A DNA stretch of 64,000 bases from Terfezia claveryi (GCA_015179025.1 WHUX01000161.1:1-64000); one strand, 5' to 3'; counted from the stretch's first letter, positions 1 to 12,402 are shown. Translations and numbers: made by a program. Notes: a model not told the origin generated them from the letters alone.

Positions 1-467
1 ATGGGTTTATCATCATTGTTTCCCTCGGCATCACCTGCGACTCAGGTGATGGGTTTTGTTATCGTTACTTTGCTTGGCTTCGGAGATAGGGAAGCTTATT
101 TCCCCCATTGCCCTGACCGAGTTATGTATATATAGAGCCTATCCCTCGTACTATCGTTGGATCCTCATCCAATGTCTTGTATACCCAATACAGGACTTTG
201 CTTCTCCCAGCGCTTGTACACCTCCCTTGTGCACATTCTTGTCTCATACAAACAACTCTGCAGCATAGCTGCCTCCCTTGACACACATGGCAACTGCCTC
301 CGTGTGTCTCATATCCCTTGCCCTCTGCCTCTCTCGCCCTCGCCCTTGCCCCCGTCCTAGCCTTTTCCCCTAGTCACATACGTAGCATTCCTATGTGTGT
401 GTTACTCTAGCTTTACCCTTGCCCCGGCATACCTCTTGGTCGCCTTGTCCCCAGAGCCGTTGTTACA
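1..467 (+). repeat. Diverged Gypsy LTR, 3' part
   Basis: This stretch resembles the LTRs at 8325-8893 and 14170-14737: it shares the CACCTG/CAGGTG hairpin (TCACCTG 31-37, CAGGTGA 43-49), a TATA-like tatatatag near 128-136, the block following it (tcgttggatcctcatccaa), the pyrimidine-rich second half and an end in ccagagccgttgttaca at 467. It is clearly more diverged than the two LTRs of the intact element are from each other, so it belongs to a related or much older family. Its start lies outside the window. A decayed internal region follows directly. Confidence 0.7.
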
Positions 468-3120
468 GCACCAAACTCCTCTACAACCATGAAGCTCCTC
501 AAACAGCTGAAGGAAGAAAAAGAAGCAGCTTCACAGGAAGTCTATAAGTTTCAGGCTGCCCAACAGCAAAATACTGTATTTATCTAGCAAATAGCCACCG
601 ATGTTTAGAATATTAGAAATGTCACTACTATCGGATAGACTAAGTTATCCAATCATACTAGTACTAGATGCACTTAGATATAGAATTTAATCCTCAAATA
701 ATAAGGCACTCAAGCCAATGAAATTTCATATTGATCACTATAATATTAGATAGCTAAGAAACCAAGCTGAACAATACTATCTCCACTATAACCAATGATT
801 TGGAACAATAGAAAACTGGTTCAATGGAATAGAGAACTGACTCACTCAACTAGAAGGATGAGTACTAGTACTATGACCTATCCAACTATATAATAGCCTT
901 ACACAATGATTAGAACAAGTAGCAGGGAACCTACTACTACCCCTACCAATAGTTCCACCTGCTACTCTACTACGAGACCCTACTCCACTAGTACTACCAG
1001 TACCACTAATGCTACTAGCATAAGTTGTGGGAAAGGTACCTTTTCCTACAAAGTTTAAAGGTGAACAGGTACAATTAGACAGTTAGATCCTTTAGATAGA
1101 TAATTATTTCTTATCACTATCAGCAAAGAAAATTGTTTGTCTTTAGTGTCTCTAGAGATAGTATTGCTACTGGAGACAAGGTGTGTCTCCACGATTGGCA
1201 GAATGTCTTTCAGTGTCTCCTGGAGACACTGGGAGACACTTAGGAGACACCTAGGAGACATAAAAGACACAAAAGACACCAGAGACAACCCTGTCTCCTA
1301 GAGATACCACCTGGCGTCTTGATACCACTTTTTTATTGCTGATGACCCTCACTCAAAATCAAAATCAAAAGCTCACTTATATTGGTCTATATTTGGAAGA
1401 GAAAGCATTGGATTAGTAGAAGGCTAATAGGATAAGTTACACTATATAGAATAAGGTAAAGAAGGCTATGAAGATATACTATGAAGACCATTATCAAGGA
1501 AACTGATTCTATCAAGAGATAATACAGCTAAAAAAAACAAGATCTATTATCGATTATCTTACAGAAATTGACTAACTTAATACCTATACTAAGATCTCCG
1601 ATATATAGATAATCAATATAGTTATCTCCAACCTTCCTTATAATCTCTAAGTATTAATAGCCTACTATAAGTAGGTTTGACAGCAACCCACTCTTATTAG
1701 TATTAAATTCTAAAGCTACAACCATAATCTTCCTCCTACTCAACTAGTATCAAGAAAGCATACATTCGAGGAATAGATATAGCCTCAAAGTAGAGTACCT
1801 TCTACCTCCAGAGTAAATACAAGAGAGGTACAAATACCTTAAGTTATATGAAACACAAGAATATGAGAAGAAAGATACTTATTCTATAGAAATACTAGCC
1901 ATCAAGTAGCTGAATGTACTTGTGGAAAATTTGCTACTAAACCACCCTCTATAAGCCAAAAACTACTACTAGTACAAGCTAGGACTAGTACCAGCCAACA
2001 AAAAAGCTTGAATAAATAAAGGACAACTTGGATTATAGAGCTTGGTTCTAGGAAGAAAGTTAGGAAAAAGTAAGAGTATATCACCTACTGTCGGATGTAC
2101 TCCTAGACATTTTCTTCTCCTGATGGTCCAGATTCTTATTACTGGGGAAGAGGTTGAAGTAGTAGTAGACTATAGAACTAGTGCTCTAATGATTAGGAAA
2201 AAATAGTAGTTAAGTTAGGAATTTGAAAGAGAGCTTAGGAAGTTAGAGTTAAGCAGGGAGATAGATCTCGAATTTCTGAAGTAAAATATGTAGTTAATAA
2301 TAGATTTGATATATTAGATTCCTCTTCTCTTTTTTAAGTAAGTTCAAAATGATGCTGAAGTTTTAGAAATTGGGAAGAAGAATATTATTTTAGGTTTATC
2401 TTAGTTAGAAGAAAATAGATTTTTAGTAATACTAAGACAGGTGCTTGAGATAGGTCTCTATAGGTTTGATTATTCTATGTTCTGTTAGATAGATTCCTAC
2501 TATTTCTGTTCTTGAAGTTGAAAAGCTACTAGAAAATAGTGAAATTGTACTTATTATTGATACAAGTAAATGATACTCTTATTATACATATTGCTTTACT
2601 ACAGAACAGGTAGCTAGACTTCTTGAATATAAGTCATAGAACCACAAAATTCCTCTTTAAGACCCAACTATAAAGATACCATTTAAAGCTATCTACAAGA
2701 CTATATGAGAGTAAGACAAAGCTCTTTAGAAGTACCTTGATAAAAATCTTCCTACAACTAAAGTCCGATACTCACGCTCTTCTACTGGTACTTCTATCCC
2801 ATTTGTTTGAAAGAAAGATGGATCCTTAAAGCTATGTATCAATTACTGAGCCTTTAACCATATTACAGTACCAAACAAATACCCACTCCCTTTTATCTCC
2901 GAGTTACTTATGGAGGTAAATGGTTCATATAATTGGACTTCAAAAATAGGTATAATCTTATCAAAATTATATAAGGAGATAAATAGAAGATAGCATTTAG
3001 GACAAAAAAGGGACTACTCGAGTATATAGTAATACTATTTAGGTTAACTAATGCTCCTACTATAAAGAAGATCGCAAATAGTCAGAGTGACTATTACAGT
3101 CTTAGATGTCCGAAGAGTCG
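468..3120 (+). pseudogene. RIP-like decayed Gypsy gag-pol relic
   Basis: No long reading frame survives, but reading through stops shows retroelement pieces. Near 490-590 a charged leader begins MKLLKQLKEEKEAASQEV. Around 1900-1930 a degenerate zinc-knuckle remnant (HQVAECTCGKF) fits the end of gag. From about 2760 to 3070 a reverse-transcriptase N-terminal part is legible: STGTSIPFV, KKDGSLKLCINY, NHITVPNKYPLPFISELL, with stops at former tryptophan, arginine or similar codons. The DNA is rich in TA and CTAG and most stops are TAG, as expected of CpA-to-TpA decay. Similarity fades after about 3080, so RNase H and integrase are missing. A 207-bp MITE interrupts it at 1118-1324. Confidence 0.65.
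1118..1324 (-). mobile_element. GAGACA-rich MITE, copy 1
   Basis: A 207-bp unit full of GAGACAC/GTGTCTC words, bounded by short inverted ends (TATCAG at 1118-1123, cttgata at 1318-1324). Its reverse complement aligns along its length with 60554-60773, including ATTCTGCCAATC, the TGTCTCTAG block and the TTTTCTTTCC/TTTTCTTTGC end. It interrupts the decayed gag of the first Gypsy relic. It has no coding capacity. The boundaries are my estimate from the two-copy alignment, and I see no clear target-site duplication. Confidence 0.7.
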
Positions 3121-3902
3121 AATGAGCTAGTAGAATCTACTAGTATGTCACAGAATTATCATGGAGTATTCTTACAATAAATGAAAATCCTATAAGCAAG
3201 AATCAATCTTAATGAGAGATAAGTGATTCTTAAGACTTACATATCTTGACACATATAAGTGATAGAGTAAAGCCTCAAAAAAAAAAGAGTAAGAAACAAT
3301 TAACAGCAGCATACAAAGCTGGCTATCAATTGTCTTAAGGTAATAGAGTAAAGATTTTAGCACTTTCTTTGAGCACATAAAAATAATATATATATGTCTT
3401 AATGAGTATATTGAAGTATAAGAATTCCCCCACATAATATACTCCCCCCTTTCTACTGAGGCTAACAAACTAAGCTAAAAAAAAATAACTTTTACTGTTA
3501 CCCTCATTATAAATAACTTTCTAGCCACCATATTCCTCCCCTCTCTTAAAACTTAGGCAGCTCTATTGCCACCTAAAAATCTATCCAACTTTCGAAACAA
3601 CAAATTCTTCACCCTTTTTTTCCTATAGCAAAAAATACATCTACAAAACAAATAAATAAAATATCTAAAACAATCCAGCACTTGCATAATAACAAAAAAA
3701 ACCTCACTAATCCATATCTTCTACCATGTCTGCCTTACTAGCTTCCAACAACTTCTCTAAACTCCATACTAATATCTTCTTATTCAGCCTCCCTTCTCTA
3801 GCCATTAATGATCTGATTGCCCCTTCTACTGCCAAAGTATTATTTTTATCCTTCTTATCCTCAGTCTTCCATTTAAGCTCATCTACCCCATCAGAAAGAT
3901 TT
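3121..3902. other. AT-rich stretch without recognisable gene
   Basis: This AT-rich interval holds only short open frames and no domain that I recognise. It contains an A-run near 3277-3286 and a (ta)n tract near 3389-3400. It is probably older element debris between the Gypsy relic and the satellite block. Confidence 0.4.
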
Positions 3903-4375
3903 TAGCTTGCGTTGTGTGCACGCCGTGCACACAACGCCAATTTGCAAAACTCCGCGTTACAACAAGATCTCTCTCACATAACGCACTTCCTACAACGCTG
4001 ATACTTACAATTCAATCTCGTCTCGCACTCTCACAATATGCAATCGGACGTTGTGTGCCCCATTCCCAACGTCTTCCTCTTCACACATCCGCTTCCAACA
4101 CTCTTTCACCCAACTCAACATTATGATTACGAGCCTATTACTTGTGACCTTCAGAAGGCAGACTAGTCCCTCCTCACGTTGTGATTGCAAGCTCATTACC
4201 TGTAACCATCTGAAGGCACAATACCCCCTCCTAACTGTTGTCATTGACACTGCACTTTTTTACTCTCGCACCTGCATTTTATGCATTTCCAAAAATGTCT
4301 TGATTCTCATGATAATATCTAAATCTAGCTAAATAAACAACTATGATCGCACCCCTAAAATCCAAATAGCCCATA

Positions 4376-5300
4376 TATCCGACCGTGCAAATAGCCCTAG
4401 AAATCAGCGTGCAAATAGCCCATATACCCGCGTGCAAATAGCCCTAGAAATCTGCGTGCAAATAGCTCATATATCTGCGTGCAAATAGCCCTGGAAATCA
4501 GCGTCCAAATAGCCTAGAAGTCAGCGTCCAAATAGCCCTAGAAATCAGAGTGCAAATAGCCCATTTATCCGACTGTGCAAATCAGCCTGGAATCCACCGT
4601 CCAAATCAGCCTGGAATCCACCGCCAAATCAGCCTAGAATCGAGCGAGCAAATCAGCCTGGAATCGAGCGAGCAAATCAGCCTGGAATCGAGCGAGCAAA
4701 TCAGCCTGGAATCGAGCGAGCAAATCAGCCTGGAATCGAGCGAGCAAATCAGCCTAGAATTGAGCGAGCAAATCAGCCTAGAATGAGCGAGCAAATCAGC
4801 CGGGAATCGAGCGAGCAAATCAGCCTAGAATTGAGCGAGCAAATCAGCTTGGAATCGAGCGAGCAAATCAGCCGGCAATCGAGCAAGCAAATCAGCCTGG
4901 AATCGAGCGAGCAAATCAGCCTAGAATTGAGCGAGCAAATCAGCCGGGAATCGAGCGAGCAAATCAGCCTAGAATTGAGCGAGCAAATCAGCTTGGAATC
5001 GAGCGAGCAAATCAGCCGGCAATCGAGCAAGCAAATCAGCCTGGAATCGAGCGAGCAAATCAGCCTAGAATTGAGCGAGCAAATCAGCCTAGAATTGAGC
5101 GAGCAAATCAGCTTGGAATCGAGCGAGCAAATCAGCCGGCAATCGAGCAAGCAAATCAGCCTGGAATCGAGCGAGCAAATCAGCCTAGAATTCAGCGCGC
5201 AAATGAGCAAGAAAATGAGCGACAAAATGAGCAAGAAAATGAGCGAGAAAATGAGCGAGCACACAACCTCCGTACAGTGGTGCAAATAAGCAGAGAAATC
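4376..5300. repeat. 24-bp minisatellite with higher-order structure
   Basis: About 38 tandem copies of a 24-bp unit, typified by gcaaatcagcctggaatcga plus gcga. The 5' third (4376-4560) is a diverged version (gtgcaaatagccctagaaat). From about 4560 the array is regular. Variant units recur in the same order: the ccggcaatcgagcaagc variant occurs at about 4871, 5015 and 5135, so blocks of six and five units were duplicated. One frame reads as an EQISLESS octapeptide repeat, but both strands are open simply because 24 is divisible by 3, so I do not call a gene. Confidence 0.92.
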
Positions 5301-5419
5301 AGTGTATACCAGTATTCTGAAGCAATGACAGGAAAAAAACTCTAAGTCCCAGGCGGCCACACTCTTGAAGTAGGGTACCCGCGCGCCCCCTATTCTCGCG
5401 AGCCCCCTAATGTCCAATC

Positions 5420-5530
5420 CAGTTCCTGCGGTCTCAGAACCAGTTCCTGCGGTCTCAGAACCAGTTCCTGCTGTCTCAGAACCAGTTCCCGCTGTCTGAG
5501 GACCAGCCCCCGCTGTCTAACAATCAGCTC
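5420..5530. repeat. 21-bp tandem repeat (ggtctcagaaccagttcctg)
   Basis: Four to five imperfect copies of a 21-bp unit, degrading towards the right end. It lies 120 bp after the 24-bp array and 100 bp before another 21-bp array. Confidence 0.8.
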
Positions 5531-5635
5531 ATAGCTGGTGTTGGAATAATCCCTGTGGTGTCGGGTTTGAGCTCCTCCAGGCATGGGCACCACCTAGTAC
5601 GGTGGAGGAAATAGCTGTATGTGGTAAACATGAAC

Positions 5636-5745
5636 ATAGACTGGATTCGGTCAGTAATAGACTGGATTCGGTCAGTAATAGACTGGATTCAGTCGGTGAT
5701 AGACTGGATTCGGTCGGTAATAGACTGGATTCGGTCGGTAATGAC
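5636..5745. repeat. 21-bp tandem repeat (agactggattcggtcagtaa)
   Basis: Five copies of a 21-bp unit with cag/cgg variants. It is unrelated in sequence to the 5420-5530 array. Confidence 0.88.
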
Positions 5746-6315
5746 TAGATTGTAGTGCTCCGATAGGATTGTAGTGGTCCGATAGAATTGTAGTAGTTCT
5801 AGTAGATGAGGTATTAGTAGTACATAGCTAAAGGGTCAGGAATACTTAAGAGTGTGGACAACAGACATGATGTGCAGAGAGAACTCGTTAGGAACAAATT
5901 GCATGAAAGAGTGGCGTTAGGAACGACGTTGAGCCAACTTATAAAGAAAAATGAGAATGTGCACGCAATGTAGTTGGTAACGCACATAAGAAGGATCTGC
6001 ACAGCTAAGCATTAGCAATGCAGACAACGTCAAAAAGACAAATTGACGTTGCAATGCTTGCGGGCGCGTTGCAAGGTAAGAAAATTTTTGCTGATGGAAG
6101 ACCTATCCCCACCCCTTCAACCACCTGTATAGGCCAGGTACCCAGTAGATAAGCCAATGATAACTAAAAGGTCATTTTCTGATATCTATATTCATGTTAA
6201 AATAGCTTCTAGGGCAGCAGCCTTGAATATAATAGAATGGTATGCAATCAAAAAAAACCTAAAATGAGCTATTTTAAGAATTTACTAAATGTACTCTATC
6301 TATGCTATCCTGGAC

Positions 6316-7262
6316 CCTAACCTTTACCCCTTCTGTAACCACCACTCCACAGTATTCTCAATTACAACAGAGAGGCCTTCAATAGCTCTAAAAGCTGCAA
6401 TACCCCCTCTTTAGCTTTTATGGGTCACTTGTAATTGAAGGGTTTCTGAGGTTGTTGCAACCCCCTTATTTCAACTATTTGTTTCTTATTACCAATATTT
6501 CCTAATATCTAAGTACCCACCAGTAGGTGAGTATAGTTTGATTAATTAAGCATTAGTCTAATATTAGCCTAGTGTACCTAACCTACTATCTAGCTAGTAT
6601 CCACTAATGTATCCTTATTCTAACCAGACTATATAGGCAGTGCCAAATCTAGCATCCAACCTAGTGTCTAGCCTAGTGCCAACCTATATAGCACTCAACT
6701 GGGTATTTAACTTAGTACTCTACCAACTATTCTACATTAGTATTGGTAATACTTGGATGGGTTACAAAAATACCTCGAGAAAGGTGATAAAAGTAACTAT
6801 TAGAGCCCAAAATTAGGGGAGGGGTATTGGAGTTCTAGAGCTACTAGTATTAGAGACCCCTATGAGGATGCTAAAGCTCTGGAGGAGAGTTCGGATCAGG
6901 TGGATCTAGAAATGAGACTAAATCTAGGAGGGTATAAATAAGGTATATATAGTTTATAGCTCTCGGAATTCCTTATTTAGGAGATTAGTACCCTGAATTG
7001 AGGCCTTCCATTGTTACCATTTTGCATGCTTCACCTTTAGTACATAGATACTAGGTATAGATGCTAGGCATAGGTCTCCTCATTGTTATAGGCCTATTTG
7101 TACAATATTTAGTGTATAGGTAGAGGGAGTAGCTGTTTGGAGGATAGTTTTTAAAGAGAGGTAGTATAGGAGCTATTAGAGCTTTTAGAGTAATTGGGGA
7201 CCTCTCCATAGTGATTGAGAATCCTGTAGAGGGGTAGGTTGCAGAAGGGGTGGGTAGAGAGT
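6316..7262. mobile_element. Element remnant with ~100-bp terminal inverted repeats
   Basis: The segment 6316-6415 (ccccttctgtaaccacc, then attctcaattac, then agctctaaaagct) matches the reverse complement of 7150-7262 (ccccttctgcaacc, attctcaatcac, tctaaaagctct) at roughly three of four positions. The inner 750 bp hold a promoter-like gggtataaataagg with a second tatatatag close behind (6930-6960), but no readable protein. Decayed TIR transposon is my preferred reading; two inverted copies of a smaller repeat are also possible. Confidence 0.4.
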
Positions 7263-7439
7263 TCAGACTAGTATATATAAAGTAAGTTAGTTAATTCTAA
7301 AAATAGTTTATTTTAGAGTACTGTTGTAGATTGTATAAATTTTGGTCATATTGGTGGCTACTGCTCTAAAGGCTGTTATGACATGAATATAGATACTAGA
7401 AAATGGCCTTCTAGTCATCATAGACTCACCTACTAAATA

Positions 7440-8000
7440 CCTGGCCTATACAAGTAGTTGAGAGGGTAGGGGTGGGTCTTTAGGAAGATTACCATCCATC
7501 CTCGGGATGTCGATCACTACTGGGATATGGATCACCTGGCTATTTATGCATTTTTGACGATTTCGAGCTCTATACATAACAAAATAGACCCAGATTCTGG
7601 GATCGTATTTGAAATATATAGTACTTTGCAAAATAAAGTATCGCAGGTCCAAGGTGTACTACAGCTTAAATGATGCTGAGAGAAATACCGGGGATTACCG
7701 AGTAGGTTTAGCCATAAGATATATGAATAGATGATAGTGGAGAAGGTTTCGATGATCAAAAATTACTGTTCCCACTTGGTACTTGTAGTTTATACTCACT
7801 ATATATGCAATTTCATATAATATGCCTATGCAGAAGGGTCGGTCCGTAATGGTAGCTTCACTGGAGATGCAAATGAAGGTATTTCTTGTCATAGCTCAAC
7901 CAAACTAGACCTAGATCAATCGCCCTATAGTTCAAACAAATACACATAGCTAAATAGAATAGATGAGCTTGTCTTAGTAACTAAATATATATTTTAGGTA
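7440..8000 (+). repeat. Left arm of large inverted repeat, coding-like relic
   Basis: This arm is the inverted counterpart of 14935-15512. Both arms conserve a translated stretch in the same sense relative to the repeat: IHNKI-PDSGIVFEIYSTLQ, then NKVSQ-QG-L-LK, then a stop. Further along both read VRNGS followed by STK. The nucleotide changes are partly silent, so the arms look like two decayed copies of one gene rather than a recent duplication. I do not recognise the protein. The intact Gypsy element was inserted between the arms. Confidence 0.55.
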
Positions 8001-8324
8001 GATAGAGATTAACATATACTAAGACTTTATATTTCTTCCCAAAAAGGCTATGATACTAAGCTACATCAATTTAGGCTAAATCATATGTGCAATAGGTTCA
8101 AAAGATTGCCCTCCATACATTAATGCTTTTAAGATATTAAATACCTGATCCTGTACTTGCTTGAAAGTGGTATCCTAAAATCTACCACCTGTTGGCCTAT
8201 TTCCGAGAAGGGCCTTTACAAGATGACTTCACTTTAGTCAAGTCAAAGCTACTGTATAGCATGTATACAAGTGTCTAGTATCTACAAGCATTCATATAAG
8301 TCAGTATTTGCTTGATTTGGGCTT
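8001..8324. other. Decayed spacer ending in Gypsy target site
   Basis: No gene is visible. The interval may continue the decayed frame of the left inverted-repeat arm, since stops are sparse and mostly TAG. It ends in ggctt (8320-8324), the left copy of the target-site duplication of the Gypsy element. Confidence 0.5.
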
Positions 8325-8893
8325 TGTCACAACCGTCCCTTCCCAGCCTAGTCTGACCTCGTTGTTGTTATTCATTGTTCCTTCTGGCATCACCTGCGAA
8401 CTCAGGTGATAGCGTTGTTATCTCGGCTCCCGAGATAAGGGGTCTCGGGAACCTTATTCCTTCTGGTGGCCTTGGCCAGGAAGGAAGCCTGTATATATAG
8501 CTTGCTCTCTCCGCCCTCTCGTTGGATCCCCATCCAACGTCTTGTATATCCAATACAGGGCCTTGCTTCTCTCCACGCTGGTGCATCTCCCTTGTGCACC
8601 TCCTTGTCTCGCCTCAACTCTGCAGCCCTGCTGCCCACCCCGCGAACCTCCTGTCCTGTCCTTGCCTTGCCTCGCCTTGTGTTTGCAGCCCAGCTGCCTC
8701 CCTTGACATACGCGGCAACTGCTTCCGCGTGTCTCATATCCCTTGCCCTCTGCCCCTCTTGCCTCTTGCCCTTGCCCCCCGCCCCAGCCTTCCCCTAGTC
8801 ACACACGTAGCGTTCCTACGTATGTCTTACCCTAGCCTCTGCCTTCTCCCCGGCGTACCCCTTGGTCGCCTTGTTCCCAGAGCCCACGTTACA
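8325..8893 (+). repeat. 5' LTR of the Gypsy chromovirus
   Basis: It starts TGTCACAACCGTCCC and ends CCCACGTTACA. A hairpin (TCACCTG...CAGGTGA) near 8388-8407 and a second one (ctcccgag/ctcggg) precede the TATA-like gtatatatag at 8491-8500. Compared with the 3' LTR, six of seven substitutions put A or T here where the 3' copy has G or C, in CpG or CpA/TpG context. That is consistent with deamination of methylated cytosines. Confidence 0.96.
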
Positions 8894-8898
8894 CTACG

Positions 8899-10182
8899 TT
8901 GGATCACTCTGATCAACCGGTACGCTCAATGGCTGCCCAAGACACCACCCCCGCGCTCGCAGCCAGATTTCAAGCCTGGCAAGCTCTACCCATTCCCATG
9001 AACCAGGACGATTTCGGCAGCTATCGTCAGACCATTATCGATATATACCTGGCGGCGGATGCCTTAGGCCAACGACTGGAATTAGCCATACATGAAGGAC
9101 AACAAAAACAGACCAGGGCCAATGACGAAGTCACAATACTCACCGAAGACCTCCTCTCATGCCAGGCCGACCTCGCCTCCTGCCAAAACAACCTCATGAC
9201 TGCCCAGAACGACTTAGTCAACGAAAGAAGAACTATTCAGACCCTGAATAGGGCCCTGGACACGATCGGATTCCAAACAGCCCCAGCACCCCAAGCATCC
9301 CAGACACCTAAAACCCAAGATCTCCCTACCCCGCCAAAGTTCAATGGCGACAGGACTCGCCTGAAAGCCTGAAAAAATTCCATCAAAATCAAACTAACTG
9401 GGGATGCTGCAAAATTTCCTACCGTTCAACACCGATTAGCTTATGTATACGGCCTATTGGAGGGCAGAGCTTTGGACCAGGTCCAACCCTATGTGCTCGA
9501 TGACCGCTTCAACCTCCCTGATGTTGCTGCTCTGCTCACAATCCTCGACCGTGCCTTCGGAGACCCAGACCCCATGGGTACGGCAACTCGCGCTCTCCGA
9601 GCACTAAAACAGAAGGGCCATGACCTCTCAACATACGTGGCAGAATTCTCAAGGCTGGCAGCAGAGGTGGAGTGGAACGATCGGGTGAAGCTGGAACAGT
9701 TCGAGGAAGGCCTCAATATTGAGCTCAAACAGGCCCTCCTCCAATCTCTAGATGTTAAAACCTTGGATGAATTCATTGATCAGGCATCCAAGATGGAGCA
9801 AAAGATGGCTAGGTTGAGAGTCCAGGTCAGCGCCCCCAGTACCTATCGGCCTCCTGTTAAAACCCAGCACCCCTAGCAACAAACTCGACCCCAGAACCCT
9901 AGCCCTCAGACCCAAACTACAGCCAATAAGCCAGCCCACCCATCTCTAGTGGCGGGCGGCACCACCCCTATGGATCTATCAGCAGGCAGGCCTCACCTGA
10001 CCCAAGAAGAGAGGGAACGCCGCCGGAATAATGGGCTATGCATAGCCTGTGGGAAGGCCGACCACTTCATTGCGGCCTGTCCCCTTCGAAAAAACCGCTC
10101 CCTAGCCGTCCACGCCATCTCAGACACCCCAGCCCGGATTGTGGAGGTGGATGAGTCGGGAAAAGCCCTGTCCCTTGCCTAG
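8899..10182 (+). pseudogene. gag: Gypsy gag, two in-frame stops
   Basis: Gag forms the virus-like particle that packages element RNA. One frame covers the whole interval, broken only by TGA at 9370-9372 (expected tryptophan codon, TGG to TGA) and TAG at 9874-9876 (expected glutamine, CAG to TAG). Residues about 60-120 are a charged, coiled-coil-like segment. Residues about 185-290 form the capsid-like retrotransposon gag domain, with the typical run FGDPDPMGTATRALRALKQK. A CCHC zinc knuckle CIACGKADHFIAAC (C-X2-C-X4-H-X4-C) is at about residue 381. The start at 8899 lies just after the LTR end; a second ATG at 8929 is equally possible. It ends with a true TAG, and the protease follows in another frame. 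Confidence 0.9.
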
Positions 10183-10262
10183 TCACTGACACTAGCAAGG
10201 GACCTGCATCAGGTCATCTGTCCTTGTCCGCTTTTTCTGTTCCTTCTTTGTCTATGTCTGTT

Positions 10263-10620
10263 GACGAGGCTCGCCTTTTTGGTGAGCATTTTGTTGTACC
10301 TATCACGATATCTTTCAATGGTAAAACACTCGTCACTTCTGCCCTTGTAGACTGTGGAGCCTCAGGAATTGCCTTCATCGACCAAGACCTTTGTCAGTAA
10401 GCATGCCATACCCACCTCTAAGCTCAAGACCCCCCGCCTCCTTGATGTCATTGACGGCCGACCTATCTCTTCTGGAGCCATTACCGACCTCGCCTGTACT
10501 CTTGCCCAGATTGGGGACCACTCCGAAAGCCTCCCTATGTTCGTTACAAAGCTCAAGTATCCAATTGTCCTCGGAATCCCATGGCTTAGAATGCACGATG
10601 TATCGGTCAGCTTCGGCTCT
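10263..10620 (+). pseudogene. Gypsy aspartic protease region, frameshifted
   Basis: The retroviral-type aspartic protease processes Gag-Pol. The active-site loop reads VDCGASG (about 10348-10368); the family more often has D-S/T-G-A. The frame carrying the active site stops at TAA 10398-10400, and the rest (FVSKHAIPTSK, then KYPIVLGIPWL, the conserved G-I/L-P-W-L flap-end motif) continues one frame over. A one-base insertion near 10390 explains this. Expression after gag would need frameshifting or readthrough in an intact copy. Confidence 0.85.
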
Positions 10621-10659
10621 TATACCCTGCAGTTTAACAGCCATTTTGCAAAAAACACT

Positions 10660-11760
10660 GCGGGAATCCGAAGGCCACCGTTACTGGGCTGTGTGCCTTG
10701 CCACCCCCGATAATCCACCCGACCCAGGTGGCTCACCAGTCCGTACACATCAATGCCGCTAATTCTCCCGTGCCCCCTGCCCCTCCTGTGCCCCCGGTTC
10801 CCCCTGTGCCCCCGGTCCCCCCTGGCCCCCAAAAACCTCTGAATGTTAGCTTTATCGGGGCAGGGGCTTTCGCTTACCTTACTAGAAGGCACAAGCTAAG
10901 GCTCATGCCCTGTCCATACACGAGGTGAACCTGGAGATTAATAAGACACGGTCGAAGGAGGAGTGGAAGTCTATGGTACCGGACGAATACCACGAATTCA
11001 TCGACCTGTTCTCGGAGAAGGCCGCAGAAAAGCTCGCACCCCACCGGCCATATGACCATACTATTCCGCTGATAGAGGGTAAGACCCCCCCTATGGGCCC
11101 CTCTACGGAATGTCCCGGGTGGAGCTAGAGGCCTTGAAGAAATACTTGGAGGAAAACCTCAACAAGAGCTTCATTCGCCATAGCTCTTCACCAGCGGGTG
11201 CCCCAGTGCTTTTCGTGAAGAAATCGGACGGCTCTCTCCGGTTGTGTGTCGATTACCGGGGCCTAAACGAGATAACGGTCAAAAACAGGTACCCCCTACC
11301 CCTAATCCAGGAGACATTAGCCAGGCTCTCCAAGGCCAAATGGTTCACCAAATGGATTTAAGAGGGGCTTACAACCTGGTACGGATCGCCGAGGGGGAGG
11401 AGTGGAAAACTGCCTTCCGGACGCGATATGGCCATTTTGAGTATAATGTGATGCCTTTCGGCTTAACCAACGCCCCCGCCTCTTTTCAGCACTTTATCAA
11501 TGATACTCTGCGGGACTTTCTGGACGTATTCTGCACCGCCTACCTGGACGATATCCTCATTTACTCGGATACCCTAGCAGAACACAAGATCCACGTCCGA
11601 CAAGTGCTGGAGAAGCTGGAGGGAGCTGGGTTATATCTGAAGCCGGAAAAATGCGAGTTCCATGTGCAGAAGGTCAAGTATCTGGGGCTAATTATCACCA
11701 CGGAGGGCATCCAGATGGACCCTGCGAAGGTTGCTGCGATCCAGGAGTGGGAAACTCCAG
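10660..11760 (+). pseudogene. pol: Gypsy reverse transcriptase, several frameshifts
   Basis: Reverse transcriptase copies the element RNA into cDNA. A proline-rich PPVPP linker (10760-10830) leads into the polymerase. Recognisable blocks are [20 protein letters not shown] (about 11190-11250), NRYPLPLI, then [20 protein letters not shown] (11418-11477), and the catalytic [10 protein letters not shown] with its YxDD box at 11541-11552. The reading frame changes near 10655, 10894, 11103 and 11340. The shift near 11103 is a shortened C-run and that near 10655 is at an A-run. From 11340 to about 12250 the frame is open. Confidence 0.93.
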
Positions 11761-11959
11761 CCAACCTCAAGGATGTACAGGCCTTCCTGGGTTTTGCTAA
11801 CTTCTATCGCCGGTTCATTCTGGGATATTCGAAGATCGTGGCACCACTGACAGCATTAACCAAGACCAAGGGCGTGGAAAAGGGCCTACGCTTCCAGTGG
11901 GGTCTGGAAGCCCAATCTGCCTTCGAGAAACTCAAGGAAGCCTTCTGCTCAGCCCCGAT

Positions 11960-12385
<426 letters not shown>

Positions 12386-12402
12386 TAAAATACCAAAATC
12401 AG

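Larger units (their letters stand above)
3903..6085. mobile_element. Possible non-autonomous DNA transposon enclosing satellites
   Basis: The left edge has a near-perfect 25-bp palindrome (3911-3935, GTTGTGTGCAC on both arms) followed by CAACGCCAATTTG. Read on the minus strand, the right edge (about 6015-6075) shows GCATTGCAACGTCAATTTG. Both flanks are rich in ACGTTG/CAACGT words and both have a loosely similar ACTCTTTCA stretch further in. This resembles long imperfect terminal inverted repeats with subterminal motifs around a satellite core. I find no clean target duplication and no transposase, so the element call is tentative. Confidence 0.35.

Noticed and set aside
4773..5417. 214-codon minus-strand frame and overlapping plus-strand frames of 168 and 78 codons
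   Set aside because: They are translations of the 24-bp minisatellite. Any frame without a stop in one unit stays open, and both strands are open.
8402..8737. Frames of 70-160 codons in both orientations within the LTRs (8368-9001, 14263-14791, 26607-26957)
   Set aside because: The same sequence occurs in every LTR copy; no coding conservation, and the strong C/T bias alone keeps frames open.
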